64,000 bases of DNA, taken from Dyadobacter sp. CY261. Its GTDB lineage: Bacteria; Bacteroidota; Bacteroidia; Cytophagales; Spirosomataceae. The notes under the pieces are model-generated. The model did no database searches, was not told where the DNA came from, and was given only the letters and a program-made list of their open reading frames with translations. Positions 8,793-17,468 of the stretch are shown piece by piece. Made by a program: the position numbers and the translations under genes. Location: NCBI RefSeq assembly GCF_021440085.1, contig NZ_JAKCPW010000017.1, forward strand, positions 46,679-110,678, read 5' to 3'. How positions within the stretch are numbered: position 1 is the first letter of the stretch; the number at the start of each line of letters is the position of its first letter.

Positions 8793-9370
8793 CACGCGCC
8801 CTGTTCTTTCTGCTGGCACTATCAGTGGTAATGTCAACAAACGCTTTTTGCCAAAAAAATAAAATCGGCACTGTCGACCTCGAATACGTATACGCCAACC
8901 TTCCGTCGCACAAAAAACTATTGGCTGAGATCGATAGCTCATCTTCGAGATATCAAAAAGTCCAAAAAGAGAAATTAGCAGAATACCAACAGAAACTGCA
9001 AGCTTACCAGAAACTTGATAAACAAACTCCTGAACCCGTGTTAAAGGATAAAGCGAATGAGCTGGAAACGCTCCAAGCTGCAATTCAACAATTTCAGGAA
9101 AATGCAGATAAAGACTTGCGTACAAAGTATGCAAACAAATTTCCCGAGATAGAGAGGTTGGTCAAAGCTGCCATAGCAGAATGTGCAACGGAGCTCCAAG
9201 TGACATACGTTGCCAGAAACTCCGCAGATTACAGTTCCGGTGAGTCGATGCCGTTCTTAATTTATTCAAGCGACACTCAAACAGATCTAACAGATCAAAC
9301 CCTAGCTAAGCTGGGAGTTGCAAGTCATCCTGAAAAGGGGAAAAACCGCAAAAGTGGAATCATTAAGTGA
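8789..9370 (+). CDS. OmpH/Skp-like periplasmic coiled-coil protein
   Basis: This 193-residue protein has a Sec signal peptide (res. 1-22, ending NAFCQ). The mature start IGTVDLEYVYANLP is the typical OmpH/Skp entry strand. It is followed by a long charged, Gln-rich coiled coil (about 45-115) and a return segment (VTYVARNSADYSSG). Skp-like chaperones bind unfolded outer-membrane proteins in the periplasm. It is translationally coupled (ATGA overlap) to the M56 sensor gene, so it is a likely output of the BlaI circuit, suggesting an envelope-stress role (inference). The C-terminal 30 residues are basic and family-atypical. Confidence 0.75.
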   Translation: MTRALFFLLALSVVMSTNAFCQKNKIGTVDLEYVYANLPSHKKLLAEIDSSSSRYQKVQKEKLAEYQQKLQAYQKLDKQTPEPVLKDKANELETLQAAIQQFQENADKDLRTKYANKFPEIERLVKAAIAECATELQVTYVARNSADYSSGESMPFLIYSSDTQTDLTDQTLAKLGVASHPEKGKNRKSGIIK

Positions 9371-9913
9371 TTTCCGTTTTCGAAAGCACGAATCGGGAAC
9401 ACAAACATCCAGCCATCCCGAGAGATAAAAGAAAGGCTAATCAAATTACACTTTAAGGTGCTCGTTTTGCAATTTTTGAACTAACTACCGTCTCGAGACC
9501 ATCTGAGCGAATTCTATATGTGACCCGGCAATGACCTGCACAGGACAGGGAAGCGGAATCCAAGGGGGCATTTAGTTAAGCCGGTGGATTTAGGAGCTTT
9601 ACTCAACTCGCTTACAAACTTGCAGGATGACGGTAAGGAACCTTTAGGGTAGCCCATAATCGACACCTGTCTCAATAGTCCCATAAAAACGCTTTTGTTC
9701 CGAGACGCTATTTTTTTATTCTCATTAAATGTGTCAAGGTAAGCCTGCTCACCAATGAATGATTTGGTGTCTCGCAAAACTCAGAGGTGATGGGCGGACA
9801 TTCATGTTCAGATTCGGACACATCTACCGTGAAATATATCGTTTCAGGCTATATAGAGTGGTTTTTGATACCGGGTATAATTGTTGCGAATGCATAGACA
9901 AACTGGCTTAACT
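9371..9913. other. gene-free stretch of about 540 bp
   Basis: No convincing gene. A TTG-started minus-strand frame (9514-9777, 87 codons) has no recognisable family and a stop immediately upstream. No strong hairpin was found. It probably holds the promoter of the ABC permease gene. Confidence 0.5.
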
Positions 9914-12340
9914 ATGCTGCTCAACTATACCATCATTGCTTGGCGGAACCTGTGGAAAAGCGCCACTTTTTCACTGATCAATATAGGCGGCCTGGCCATA
10001 GGTCTGGCGGTCGCACTACTTGTTTCACAGTATGTCCGCTTTGAGCTGAGCTACGAGCATTCGAACCCCAAAGCCGACCGGGTTGTGCGGTTGACAATGG
10101 ACTATCTTAATGGCAAGACCCTTGATTCGCAGGATGCCGAAACCTACCCGCCGCTGGGTGCAAAAGCCCTGCGCGAAATGAGCGAAGTCGAAAACTATAC
10201 GCGTGCCTATCATCTCCGCGATCGCCATTCAATGGTCAAGATCTCAGACAAAAATTACCAGATTGACAATGTCTATGCGGTCGACTCTTCGTTTTTCAAA
10301 ATCTTCCACTATCAGCTCATCCGGGGTGATCAGAAGGAGATTTTCGCAGGGCCGCGGCAGGCAGTTGTTACCGAGAAAATGGCTATGACCTATTTTAACA
10401 CCTTAGACGTCGTAAGCAAAACACTCACTATCCCCAGATCCAACAAAGATGTCATCGTTGAAATTGTGGGCGTAGTGCCAAATCCTCCTTTAAATACACA
10501 CCTCAAATTCGACATGGTTATATCCTACCCAACCCTGCTTTCCGACTTTGGCGAAAGCGAAGACAACTGGGATAATAATAATATCTACACCTATCTGCTA
10601 CTGAGTCAAAAAACTACCTATCAATCTTTTACCAGCTCATTGTCCAAATTTAGCGACCGGCTGCTTAGTGAGAAACGGATCAAGAATGAGCGTGTAATCG
10701 GGCAGAAAATCGGTGATATCCACCTTTATTCCCACAAGACATTCGAGACCGAGGCCAATGGAGAAGCCCGCTCGGTTTACTTGCTGCTCGGTGTGGCTGC
10801 TTTGGTACTGCTGGGTGCCTTTGTCAACTACGTCAATCTGACAACATCCAGGGCGCTGGACCGCGCGCGAGAGATCGGTGTCAGAAAATCTGTCGGCTCG
10901 ACCCAATTACAGATCAGGACGCAGGTGCTGGTGGAAACCGTGCTGGTTAACCTGGCGGCAGCCGGACTGGCCATCTTGCTGGTGATGCTTTTTCAAACCA
11001 CATTTTTGGAAATGGCAGACTTGCCGAAAGATTTTTCTGTGGTCGGCAATGCATTTTTCTGGGCAAATATCGGGGCATTCATACTATTGGGCGTCTTACT
11101 TTGGGGCTTCTATCCCGCTCTTGTAATGGCTGCTTTCGAGCCTGTTAAAGTGCTTAAAGGCAGTTTTACCCATTCAACCAAAGGCGCTTTGATCCGTAAG
11201 TCGCTGGTTGTGTTTCAATTTACCATTACCATGATCCTGCTCGTGCAGACCTTCGTTGTGTTCCGGCAGGTGAAATTTTTGCGGGAGCAGGAACTGGGCC
11301 TGAATATCGGCCATACGATCGTGGTAAAAGCACCAGGGAACATTAACGACAATAAACCTTATGATGCATTCAAAAACATGCTCCTTGACGAGTCCATAGT
11401 AAAGTCTGTCAGCTATTCAGGGACTGTCCCCGGCATGGGCTCTGCCGATATGGGTACCACACAAGGAATCACCTTGGCTGATGCTGGCCAAAAAACAAGC
11501 TACAATTTCTATCTGACCGAAATCGACACCTCGTTTATCGAGCAAATGTCGCTTCGGCTTTTGGCAGGAAAAAATTTCGACGCCTCGACCATCCCTGGGT
11601 TTTCCGATACGATAAACCGGCAACTGATTGTCAACCTGGAAACATTGCGGCTCTGGGGCGTCAGCAGACCTGAAAACGCCATTGGCAGGCAGGTCGATCT
11701 TTGGGGAAAGAAGGCGACGATTAGAGGTGTGATCAACAATTATCACTACCTCTCGCCCAAGGACCCGCATATTCCTATAATCCATTTTTACAATCCAGGC
11801 TTCTGGAATTATGCCAGCATTAGATTTGCCTCCGGCGAGGCCGCCTCGCAGCTGGCCACATTGAAACGCGTTTTCGAAGCCAGTTTCCCGCGCTCGCCGT
11901 TCGTGTACTTCTTCTTGGACAACGAGTATGACAAACAATACAAAACCGACGACCGCTTCCGCCAGGTATTCGGCATGCTGACCGTGATTGCGATTGTGAT
12001 TTCGTGTATGGGCTTATTCGGCCTCGCGACTTTTACCGCTTCCAAACGCACAAAGGAAATCGGTATCCGCAAGGTGATCGGCGCCACGACGACCAGTCTG
12101 GTTGTGCTGCTTTCAAAGGAATTTTTACGCCTGATAGCCTTCTCGGTCCTCATAGCCATTCCGGTAACATACTTTTTGGCCGACGCCTGGCTGAGTAGCT
12201 ACGCCTCCCACACGGAGCTGACATTCTACATCTTCACCGGCCCCGCCATCGTAGTCCTTTTGATGGCGATCATTTCCATCGGCGGAAAAACCATCGCCAC
12301 GGCGTTACTTAATCCGGTGAAATCGTTGCGTAGCGAATAA
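9914..12340 (+). CDS. ABC transporter permease, MacB/FtsX family
   Basis: The start MLLNYTIIAWRNLWKS (ATG 9914, 808 residues) is the family-typical N-terminus; a longer frame from 9881 adds 11 unlikely residues. Architecture is duplicated: helix (about 20-40), periplasmic MacB core, three helices around 290-425 with GIRKSVGST-like coupling sequence (REIGVRKSVGSTQLQ), a linker helix, a second periplasmic domain, and three terminal helices with the matching motif TKEIGIRKVIGATTTSLV. Such large permeases, common and often paralogous in Bacteroidota, work with a separate MacB-like ATPase, moving substrates or mechanically coupling periplasmic partners. No ATPase or efflux partner gene adjoins it here, so it is an orphan whose ATPase must be encoded elsewhere. 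Confidence 0.9.
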   Translation: MLLNYTIIAWRNLWKSATFSLINIGGLAIGLAVALLVSQYVRFELSYEHSNPKADRVVRLTMDYLNGKTLDSQDAETYPPLGAKALREMSEVENYTRAYHLRDRHSMVKISDKNYQIDNVYAVDSSFFKIFHYQLIRGDQKEIFAGPRQAVVTEKMAMTYFNTLDVVSKTLTIPRSNKDVIVEIVGVVPNPPLNTHLKFDMVISYPTLLSDFGESEDNWDNNNIYTYLLLSQKTTYQSFTSSLSKFSDRLLSEKRIKNERVIGQKIGDIHLYSHKTFETEANGEARSVYLLLGVAALVLLGAFVNYVNLTTSRALDRAREIGVRKSVGSTQLQIRTQVLVETVLVNLAAAGLAILLVMLFQTTFLEMADLPKDFSVVGNAFFWANIGAFILLGVLLWGFYPALVMAAFEPVKVLKGSFTHSTKGALIRKSLVVFQFTITMILLVQTFVVFRQVKFLREQELGLNIGHTIVVKAPGNINDNKPYDAFKNMLLDESIVKSVSYSGTVPGMGSADMGTTQGITLADAGQKTSYNFYLTEIDTSFIEQMSLRLLAGKNFDASTIPGFSDTINRQLIVNLETLRLWGVSRPENAIGRQVDLWGKKATIRGVINNYHYLSPKDPHIPIIHFYNPGFWNYASIRFASGEAASQLATLKRVFEASFPRSPFVYFFLDNEYDKQYKTDDRFRQVFGMLTVIAIVISCMGLFGLATFTASKRTKEIGIRKVIGATTTSLVVLLSKEFLRLIAFSVLIAIPVTYFLADAWLSSYASHTELTFYIFTGPAIVVLLMAIISIGGKTIATALLNPVKSLRSE

Positions 12341-12381
12341 GTGGGATAACCGGATAGTACTGGCGCAGTATTAAGTCTCAC

Positions 12382-12537
12382 AAAAAAGGAAAGTGAATTA
12401 AGTATCACATAGTCCTCCGGCCCGGTGCCGGATTCTGTTGTCAGGGTTTTGTAGGATAAAAAGTCAAACGAGCCTTCAAACACGCAAACCACTGAAGCTC
12501 CGTTCTTAATCGTTGTAATGTCCTTGGGGTTATTGGC
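12382..12537 (-). pseudogene. toprim-domain (mobile-element primase-like) fragment
   Basis: The minus-strand frame reads NPKDITTIKNG..., then VCVFEGSFDFLSY and DYVILNSLSFF. This matches the toprim domain of the CHC2-zinc-finger primase-like proteins encoded on Bacteroidota mobile elements (K-D-I-T-x-I ... V-F-E-G-x-x-D-F-L-S ... LNSxSFF). Both the zinc finger and the C-terminus are missing. It abuts an unrelated esterase fragment directly, in another frame. A fragment only. Confidence 0.6.
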
Positions 12538-12705
12538 ATCCTTTCTTGAGAGGTAATTTCTGGGGTATAGGTCCAAATTTTTCTATTCTCATTCAATACC
12601 CTGGAATTAATCATCTCTTTTGTACCTATATAAATTCTTTCCTTATTTTGAGCATTTCCACAAAAGAGAGCAGCAGTAAACTAATGTTATAAATATTGGT
12701 TTCAT
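12535..12705 (-). pseudogene. alpha/beta-hydrolase (esterase D-like) N-terminal fragment, frameshifted
   Basis: From ATG 12705 on the minus strand a signal-peptide-like start (MKPIFITLVYCCSLL) runs into a stop, but shifting frame near 12661 continues as CGNAQNKERIYIGTKEMINS and SRVLNENRKIWTYTPE. This is the N-terminus of secreted esterases of the enterochelin-esterase type, where S-x-V-L-x-E-x-R-x-I-x-V-Y-x-P-E is characteristic. Homology ends at about 12535, where the toprim fragment takes over. The catalytic domain is absent. Confidence 0.5.
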
Positions 12706-12712
12706 AATCGGA

Positions 12713-12928
12713 TTAGTGTTTGGTTTCATCTACATATTCAAGGATATCCGCAGGCTGGCAGTTGAGGGCCTTACATATGGCCTCTAAAGTGCTGAAACGT
12801 ATGGCTTTCGCTTTTCCAGTCTTTAAAATGGACAGGTTAGAAAGCGTCAGCTCAACTTTTTCTGACAGCTCATTAAGCGACATCTTCCGCTTTGCCATCA
12901 TCACATCCAAGTTTACAATGATTGGCAT
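12713..12928 (-). CDS. XRE/Cro-type HTH regulator, 71 residues
   Basis: This is a single-domain helix-turn-helix protein of the small YozG/Cro type: MMAKRKMSLNELSEKVELTLSNLSILKTGKAKAIRFSTLEAICKAL, ending CQPADILEY. The recognition helix is around SNLSILKTGK. It is encoded 2 bp after the DUF2975 membrane protein gene, a pairing repeated across Bacteroidota and Firmicutes, so they are co-transcribed. It probably autoregulates the pair; paired TTGATAAA repeats upstream of the operon are candidate sites. Confidence 0.85.
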   Translation of the reverse strand: MPIIVNLDVMMAKRKMSLNELSEKVELTLSNLSILKTGKAKAIRFSTLEAICKALNCQPADILEYVDETKH

Positions 12929-12930
12929 AT

Positions 12931-13467
12931 TTATACAGTTAAATCGTTTTCGTTTTGAATATCTACTCCTTTTTTAAAAATAGTCGCAATAATATAGATT
13001 ACAGCTCCCATAAAAATAAATGCTTGACTGTCTGCCCAAAATTGGTTCAAGTTGTCGGTAGCAAAACCGTAATGCATTAAATTTTTTGCTGACTTTCTGG
13101 CAATGTAACTTAACAGTCCGATTGAAAGGGTGTAATAACTAATTTGTGAAATTTGTCTGGCAACAAAAGTGTTGAATGGCTTTGATAAATCCATTTTATG
13201 CATTAGTCTGATAACTATGTAAAATAGGCAAACTTTTAAAATTGAAATGATTAGAATAAAGCTATAGATGCCGAAAAAAGCTAATCTACTTTCTTTATAC
13301 ATTTTAGTTAAGTCCAACTTTTGATAAAGATTTTGGACAAATTCAGGCTTATACAGACTGAAAATGAAATTTACTATTATGCCTCCTGCTTCAATGGACA
13401 AGCCGACAAAAATGACCCAAGCCACAATATATAAGCTCCAAAATACGAAGTTGTTGGTTTTTGACAT
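12931..13467 (-). CDS. DUF2975 membrane protein
   Basis: This 178-residue integral membrane protein has four predicted helices (about 8-34, 63-88, 108-122, 145-163) and little extramembrane sequence. The arrangement and the KPFN segment (DLSKPFNTFVARQI) match DUF2975. The function of the family is unknown; it is nearly always encoded with a small XRE regulator, as here, which suggests a membrane-sensing or signalling unit. Start is ATG 13467. Confidence 0.8.
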   Translation of the reverse strand: MSKTNNFVFWSLYIVAWVIFVGLSIEAGGIIVNFIFSLYKPEFVQNLYQKLDLTKMYKESRLAFFGIYSFILIISILKVCLFYIVIRLMHKMDLSKPFNTFVARQISQISYYTLSIGLLSYIARKSAKNLMHYGFATDNLNQFWADSQAFIFMGAVIYIIATIFKKGVDIQNENDLTV

Positions 13468-13824
13468 AGTTTTTAAAGTTTGTTCTATGCACCAAAAATA
13501 ATAAAATATTATTGATAAACAATAAAATTTTCTTGATAAAGAAGAAATGTTTGTTTATACTAATGACTTATCCCAAGCCTTTTGGGCTCCACTGGGATCG
13601 TGGCCGTTGCTCAACTCGGTCAAAAGTGTTCAAAATGGATGGTTACTAATGACAAGTGATGGTAAGGGCGCCACCGAAGAAGACAGGGAAAACTTTATGT
13701 TGATCCAGAACTTCACTTCGAACTTCATAAGGTTCTAATCGATGTCCACATGTTCTTTGCCAAAAATCTGTGTATCTTGACTCTATAGTCATAAAATGAC
13801 AGACACCGGCATAAGGAGTTACCT
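13468..13824. other. intergenic region between the DUF2975 operon and the sigma gene
   Basis: About 350 bp of divergent promoter DNA. It holds the TTGATAAA pair on the left and the sigma-gene promoter region on the right. A 63-codon frame (13547-13738) has no recognisable homology and is not called. Confidence 0.45.
13512..13540 (-). promoter_or_regulatory. paired TTGATAAA direct repeats upstream of DUF2975/XRE
   Basis: TTGATAAA occurs at 13512-13519 and again at 13533-13540, 21 bp apart (two helical turns), 45 bp before the DUF2975 start codon. This is suitable placement for an operator bound by the XRE protein. Assigned by eye. Confidence 0.35.
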
Positions 13825-14412
13825 ATGGATAATGATCTGTATTCGACGCTGCCAGATGAAATGTTGGGAAGGCTTCTTTTTACGGGGGATGCAAAAGCCT
13901 ATGAGGCAATCTACCGGCGCTACTGGCGCTCGCTGTTTTCCATTGCTACTTGGAAAACAAATAGTCGGATTGCTGCCGAAGAAATGGTTCAGGAGTTATT
14001 CATGAGATTGTGGGAGAACAGGCAAAAGATCCTCATTGAAAATCCGGATGCCTACCTGAAAACGGCTCTCAAATACAGTGTGATCGGCTTTATTAAAGCC
14101 AGGCTTGCCAACATGCAGACCGACCTGGGAGAGGTTCCCGAACAAGCCACGGACCAGCTGGCTGATACCGGCGTAGGGCTGGCCGAGTTATCTGCTGCAC
14201 TAGACAATGCGCTGAACCTGCTTCCTGAAAAAACACGGCTAGTATTTCAGATGAGCCGTTTTGAACAGCGATCCACCTCAGAAATCGCAAATCATTTAGG
14301 GCTGTCCGATCGCGCGGTTGAATACCATATCACGCAATCTTTACGCATCCTGCGATTTCAATTAAGGGATTATCTGGCTTATTCAGTCGTTGCCACCCTT
14401 ATATGCGCATAA
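13825..14412 (+). CDS. RNA polymerase ECF sigma factor (FecI-like, Bacteroidota sigma-70 family)
   Basis: This 195-residue protein has region 2 (DAKAYEAIYRRYWRSLFSIA, then AEEMVQELFMRLWENR, about 25-75) and region 4 (LPEKTRLVFQMSRFEQRSTSEIANHLGLSDRAVEYHI, about 135-180). It lacks the extension of housekeeping sigma factors and fits the 'Bacteroides expansion' ECF subfamily. Such factors are held by a membrane FecR protein until a SusC-type receptor signals substrate. Its FecR partner (16233) lies 1.8 kb downstream, beyond IS66 debris and a lipoprotein gene; normally the two are adjacent. The 20 C-terminal residues are hydrophobic, as often in this subfamily. Confidence 0.9.
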   Translation: MDNDLYSTLPDEMLGRLLFTGDAKAYEAIYRRYWRSLFSIATWKTNSRIAAEEMVQELFMRLWENRQKILIENPDAYLKTALKYSVIGFIKARLANMQTDLGEVPEQATDQLADTGVGLAELSAALDNALNLLPEKTRLVFQMSRFEQRSTSEIANHLGLSDRAVEYHITQSLRILRFQLRDYLAYSVVATLICA

Positions 14413-14543
14413 ATTTTCTCTGCATACAATGATCCTGACCGGACTCTGCGATGATGCGGCAATTCCCATTGCCGAGTGAAGACGTTCGTATCCGTCCGAG
14501 CAACCCATCTATCCCTGCATTCTGTAATTCCTAATCTTGTGTC

Positions 14544-14851
14544 ATGAAAACAGACACAGAACAAATGCGCGTTCCTTACGATCAATGGTGCTTGGAAGGG
14601 TTAGTAAGCAGCCATTTTGTAACCGAAATGGCATCGGCTATTACAAATTCAGTTATTGGGTGAAGAAATTTCGTCACGATAATGCGAATGAATCGATTTC
14701 CCGAAAAGGATTTTCACAGATAGCAATTCAGCAACCACCGTTACCGCGGCCGCAAAGACCTCTGCTTACGTCTTTTATTTTTGCTTCCGGGGCCAGACTG
14801 GAGTTATTTACCGCGCTGGACTCGTCCTTCATCAAGGAGCTGGCGAACTAA
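14544..14851 (+). pseudogene. tnpA: IS66-family tnpA (accessory protein) with one frameshift
   Basis: ATG 14544 begins MKTDTEQMRVPYDQWCLEGL, the IS66 TnpA opening. A one-base loss near 14603 then shifts the frame, which continues SKQPFCNRNGIGYYKFSYWVKKFR (helix-turn-helix region) and ends SGARLELFTALDSSFIKEL, the usual TnpA C-terminus. The order of motifs is intact, so this gene died recently by frameshift. It sits between the sigma factor and its FecR gene. Confidence 0.7.
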
Positions 14852-14853
14852 GT

Positions 14854-15011
14854 ATGCTGGCCCTCTCGCATACATGCCGGTGTTTTCTGTACGACAGCCT
14901 AACCGATATGCGCTATGGCCACGTCGGCGGTCCGAATTTACAGCTGGGCGTATGTATGTGGACAAAATGGCAAGTAGATTACCGTCGTCGCTGAATAGAG
15001 GGGTTTTGTGA
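14854..15011 (+). pseudogene. tnpB: IS66-family tnpB 5' remnant
   Basis: Two bases after tnpA, ATG 14854 reads MLALSHTCRCFLYDSLTDMR, matching the TnpB start (M-L-x-L ... L-Y-x-x-x-T-D-M-R). The following sequence is scrambled; another frame still gives YVDKMASRL and a degraded NRGG-like end. The remainder of tnpB and the transposase tnpC are missing downstream on this strand. Confidence 0.55.
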
Positions 15012-15219
15012 GATTCTTAAAAATTAACACATATATTACTCGCAAATGAAGGCGACACCTCGGTTGAGTGTTTGCTTTTCTTTCTGGCCGGATCATCCCC
15101 GGCATGGAAAGGAATTGAGCATCTGAATTTTAATGGTTTATTTCCACTCTGGGGCAGTCTCCCGATGTACTTCATCGCTGTCACTTGGGGCTCACAACAG
15201 AAGAATATAATAAACTCGC
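15012..15219. other. short gene-free stretch after the tnpB remnant
   Basis: Nothing recognisable. It separates IS66 debris from the minus-strand lipoprotein gene. Confidence 0.4.
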
Positions 15220-15642
15220 TTACTCTCGAATGTATTTTGATTTCGTATTAGAGGGTTCGCAGAGAGTGACAATGAGTTCATTGTCAGACTGATCAATATC
15301 CCATGTAGCGCAGCCAATACAGTCAACAATGGGGCACTGGGAACTGATTGATATCGCTTCCTTAGGGATCACTTCGAAGAGCTCCCCGTTCACATAATAC
15401 GATTTGGGTGCACAATTGGGACAACCATTTGAATCAAGTATCACGCCATCATATCTAAAAACTATGTAGTTTGGCTCTCCATCTATTGGAACCCAAATAT
15501 TGGATCCATTTACATTCTTTTCATAAGCTGTATGCTTCCATTTGCCCACGATGGTTTTAATTTGTGGATCAGGTTTTGGGCTGTCCTTTTCACAGGCAAC
15601 CAGAACAAAAAGCAGAACAATTGAGAATAAGGGGGTTTTCAT
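15220..15642 (-). CDS. lipocalin-like lipoprotein, unknown function
   Basis: This 140-residue protein has a type II signal peptide with lipobox LVAC (C17) followed by EKDSPKPDP. The mature part starts IVGKWKHTAYE, the G-x-W strand typical of lipocalin-like DUFs of Bacteroidota, and has seven Cys, including a CPNC and an ICGC-like cluster (CPIVDCIGC), that may form disulfides. It is an isolated minus-strand gene wedged between two IS66 remnants, so it may be a passenger brought in or spared by transposition events (inference). Confidence 0.65.
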   Translation of the reverse strand: MKTPLFSIVLLFVLVACEKDSPKPDPQIKTIVGKWKHTAYEKNVNGSNIWVPIDGEPNYIVFRYDGVILDSNGCPNCAPKSYYVNGELFEVIPKEAISISSQCPIVDCIGCATWDIDQSDNELIVTLCEPSNTKSKYIRE

Positions 15643-15767
15643 AATTTGAGGTTTTTGATAGGATAAATATTAATCTGTTATCGTTGGAAAGCTTGGCATT
15701 TAATTAATCCGCATCCGTCCGGTAAAACCGTATTGTCCTGTCAGCTTAATTTACAAGGCGCCTAAAC

Positions 15768-16040
15768 ACCCGGTTTCCGGTACTTGATCCAGTTATTGGG
15801 AGTAATTGGTAAAGATTTTTGTGCTTGTGTGATTGAATTCTTTCCAGCACATCGGTGAGCCATTGCTGCTCATCAACACCGTTTTTCTTGCAGGTTGCCA
15901 TAAAGGAATACATGGCAGCGGTCATTTCGGCTGCTTGGTGGGAGCCTGCGAATAAAAATGCCTTTCTTCCAATGGCAAGCGGCCTGATGGCATTTTCGGC
16001 CAGGTTACGAACTAAAAGATCTGTTAAAATATGGTTCTAT
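15768..16040 (-). pseudogene. tnpC: IS66-family transposase (tnpC) C-terminal remnant
   Basis: On the minus strand the frame reads LAENAIRPLAIGRKAFLFAG then SHQAAEMTAAMYSFMATCKK, NGVDEQQWLTDVLERI: the catalytic Glu region and C-terminal domain of IS66 transposases (N-L-x-E-N-A-I-R-P). A one-base slip near the end breaks the final LLPNNWIKYR segment into another frame. The orientation is opposite to the tnpA/tnpB remnant at 14544, so at least two IS66 insertions or an inversion must have occurred. A 40-codon minus-strand frame just upstream (16027-16148) is not recognised. Confidence 0.7.
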
Positions 16041-16232
16041 AGGACGCATACAGACGCTCTACGCCTAAGTTAGGTTTCTTTTGCCAAATCGGACTTTGAT
16101 ATTTAATTATTTCAAGAATTGCTGCGTATAGTTGCCATTTATTTTTCATTTTTCAAATAAATACAAAATTCGTTTACGGCTCCACCTGCTTTTTCATACT
16201 TTCTCATTGAACACTTCCGAAGTCCCGATATA

Positions 16233-17285
16233 ATGAATCGATCTGCTTTTCTTGCTTTATTGACCCGTTACGAAACGCATACGTGCACATCTGAGGAAAG
16301 TCAGCTGGTTGAGCAGTGGTATGAGTTGCTTGGAGAGCCGATTGAAATTCCGTTGTCGGAAGAACACTGGCTAATGATGGAGCAAATGCTTTGGCGTAAG
16401 GTCCAGCCGCAAACTCCGGAATTGGGCGTAGAACCTGTACTGTTCGTGAGGCCATTGTGGCGTAAAGTTGCATTCATCGCTTCCGGGATCGCTGCTGTTA
16501 TTGCAATTGTGATCGGTCTGAATTGGTACCAGAAGCTGCACTCAAACTGGTTCGGACAGCAGTCGCTGATTGATAAAGTGGAACAGACCGAATGGACGCA
16601 GTTTGTGAATGAGTCTGGAAAATATAAGGAAGTTAAGCTGCCTGACGGAAGTATTGTCGTGCTGTCGCCGCGTTCGCAACTGGCCGTGCACAAGGAATTC
16701 AATAAGAAGACCAGGGATGTGAGATTACTGGGAGAAGCCAGCTTTAATGTGCGTCGGGATCCCAGCCGGCCGTTTCTGGTTTATTCCGGCGATATCACTA
16801 CCAAAGTATTAGGGACGACATTTCAGGTTCGGGCAGGCGATCCCGGGCAACCTATTCAGGTGACCGTTCAAAGCGGTAAAGTTACGGTGTACAGGCAGGC
16901 GGCAAAGGACCTTACCAATGTTAGTCCCAACCGTGGTGTTATCCTGACTCCAAATCAGAAAGCTACTTATTTTCCTGACAATGAGCAATTTGTTACCAGT
17001 ATTACGGAGGATCCGCAGCCGATTATGGCCTCTGTATCAGAAAAAGTGACAGCTCCTTCGCTCGTATTCGAGGATACGCCCATTGGAGAAGTGATCCACC
17101 AGTTGGAAGTCATTTACGGGACGGAAATAGAACTGGAGCAGGAGTCTTTGAGCCATTGCCCATTTACCGGGAATCTCACGCATCAGGACTTGTATACCAA
17201 ACTGGAATTGCTTTGCGGGACGATCAACGGAAGTTACGAAGTGCGTGGGACCAAGATCCTGATTACCGGAAAAGGCTGTCAATAA
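16233..17285 (+). CDS. FecR-family anti-sigma factor with DUF4974
   Basis: This 350-residue inner-membrane protein has a cytoplasmic N-terminal sigma-binding segment (1-75), one membrane helix (about 79-98), a periplasmic FecR domain (about 120-225; KEVKLPDGSIVVLSPRSQL, FNVRRDPSRPFLV) and a C-terminal DUF4974 domain (about 275-347; LVFEDTPIGEVIHQLEVIYG). It should hold the sigma factor at 13825 and release it when the STN domain of the downstream SusC contacts its periplasmic part. It precedes the SusC gene by about 180 bp. The 5' neighbour is an IS66 remnant ending under 200 bp upstream, so its original promoter may have been replaced. Confidence 0.92.
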   Translation: MNRSAFLALLTRYETHTCTSEESQLVEQWYELLGEPIEIPLSEEHWLMMEQMLWRKVQPQTPELGVEPVLFVRPLWRKVAFIASGIAAVIAIVIGLNWYQKLHSNWFGQQSLIDKVEQTEWTQFVNESGKYKEVKLPDGSIVVLSPRSQLAVHKEFNKKTRDVRLLGEASFNVRRDPSRPFLVYSGDITTKVLGTTFQVRAGDPGQPIQVTVQSGKVTVYRQAAKDLTNVSPNRGVILTPNQKATYFPDNEQFVTSITEDPQPIMASVSEKVTAPSLVFEDTPIGEVIHQLEVIYGTEIELEQESLSHCPFTGNLTHQDLYTKLELLCGTINGSYEVRGTKILITGKGCQ

Positions 17286-17468
17286 TCACTCAACTATAAC
17301 CCCAATACTATGTGATAATCTTTATCTGACTTCCGGAAATGAAATCGGTACCGTTGCACCGGTACCGACTTTCTTCGCCCTTCCTGTATCTCGCAGAACA
17401 TCCATTCCAGGGTGTAAAAGGGCTGCTATTGCTAAATCCTAAACAAAACTTAACAAACATTCAAAAGT

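Noticed and set aside
9514..9777. 87-codon minus-strand frame
   Set aside because: TTG start, stop just upstream, no recognised family.
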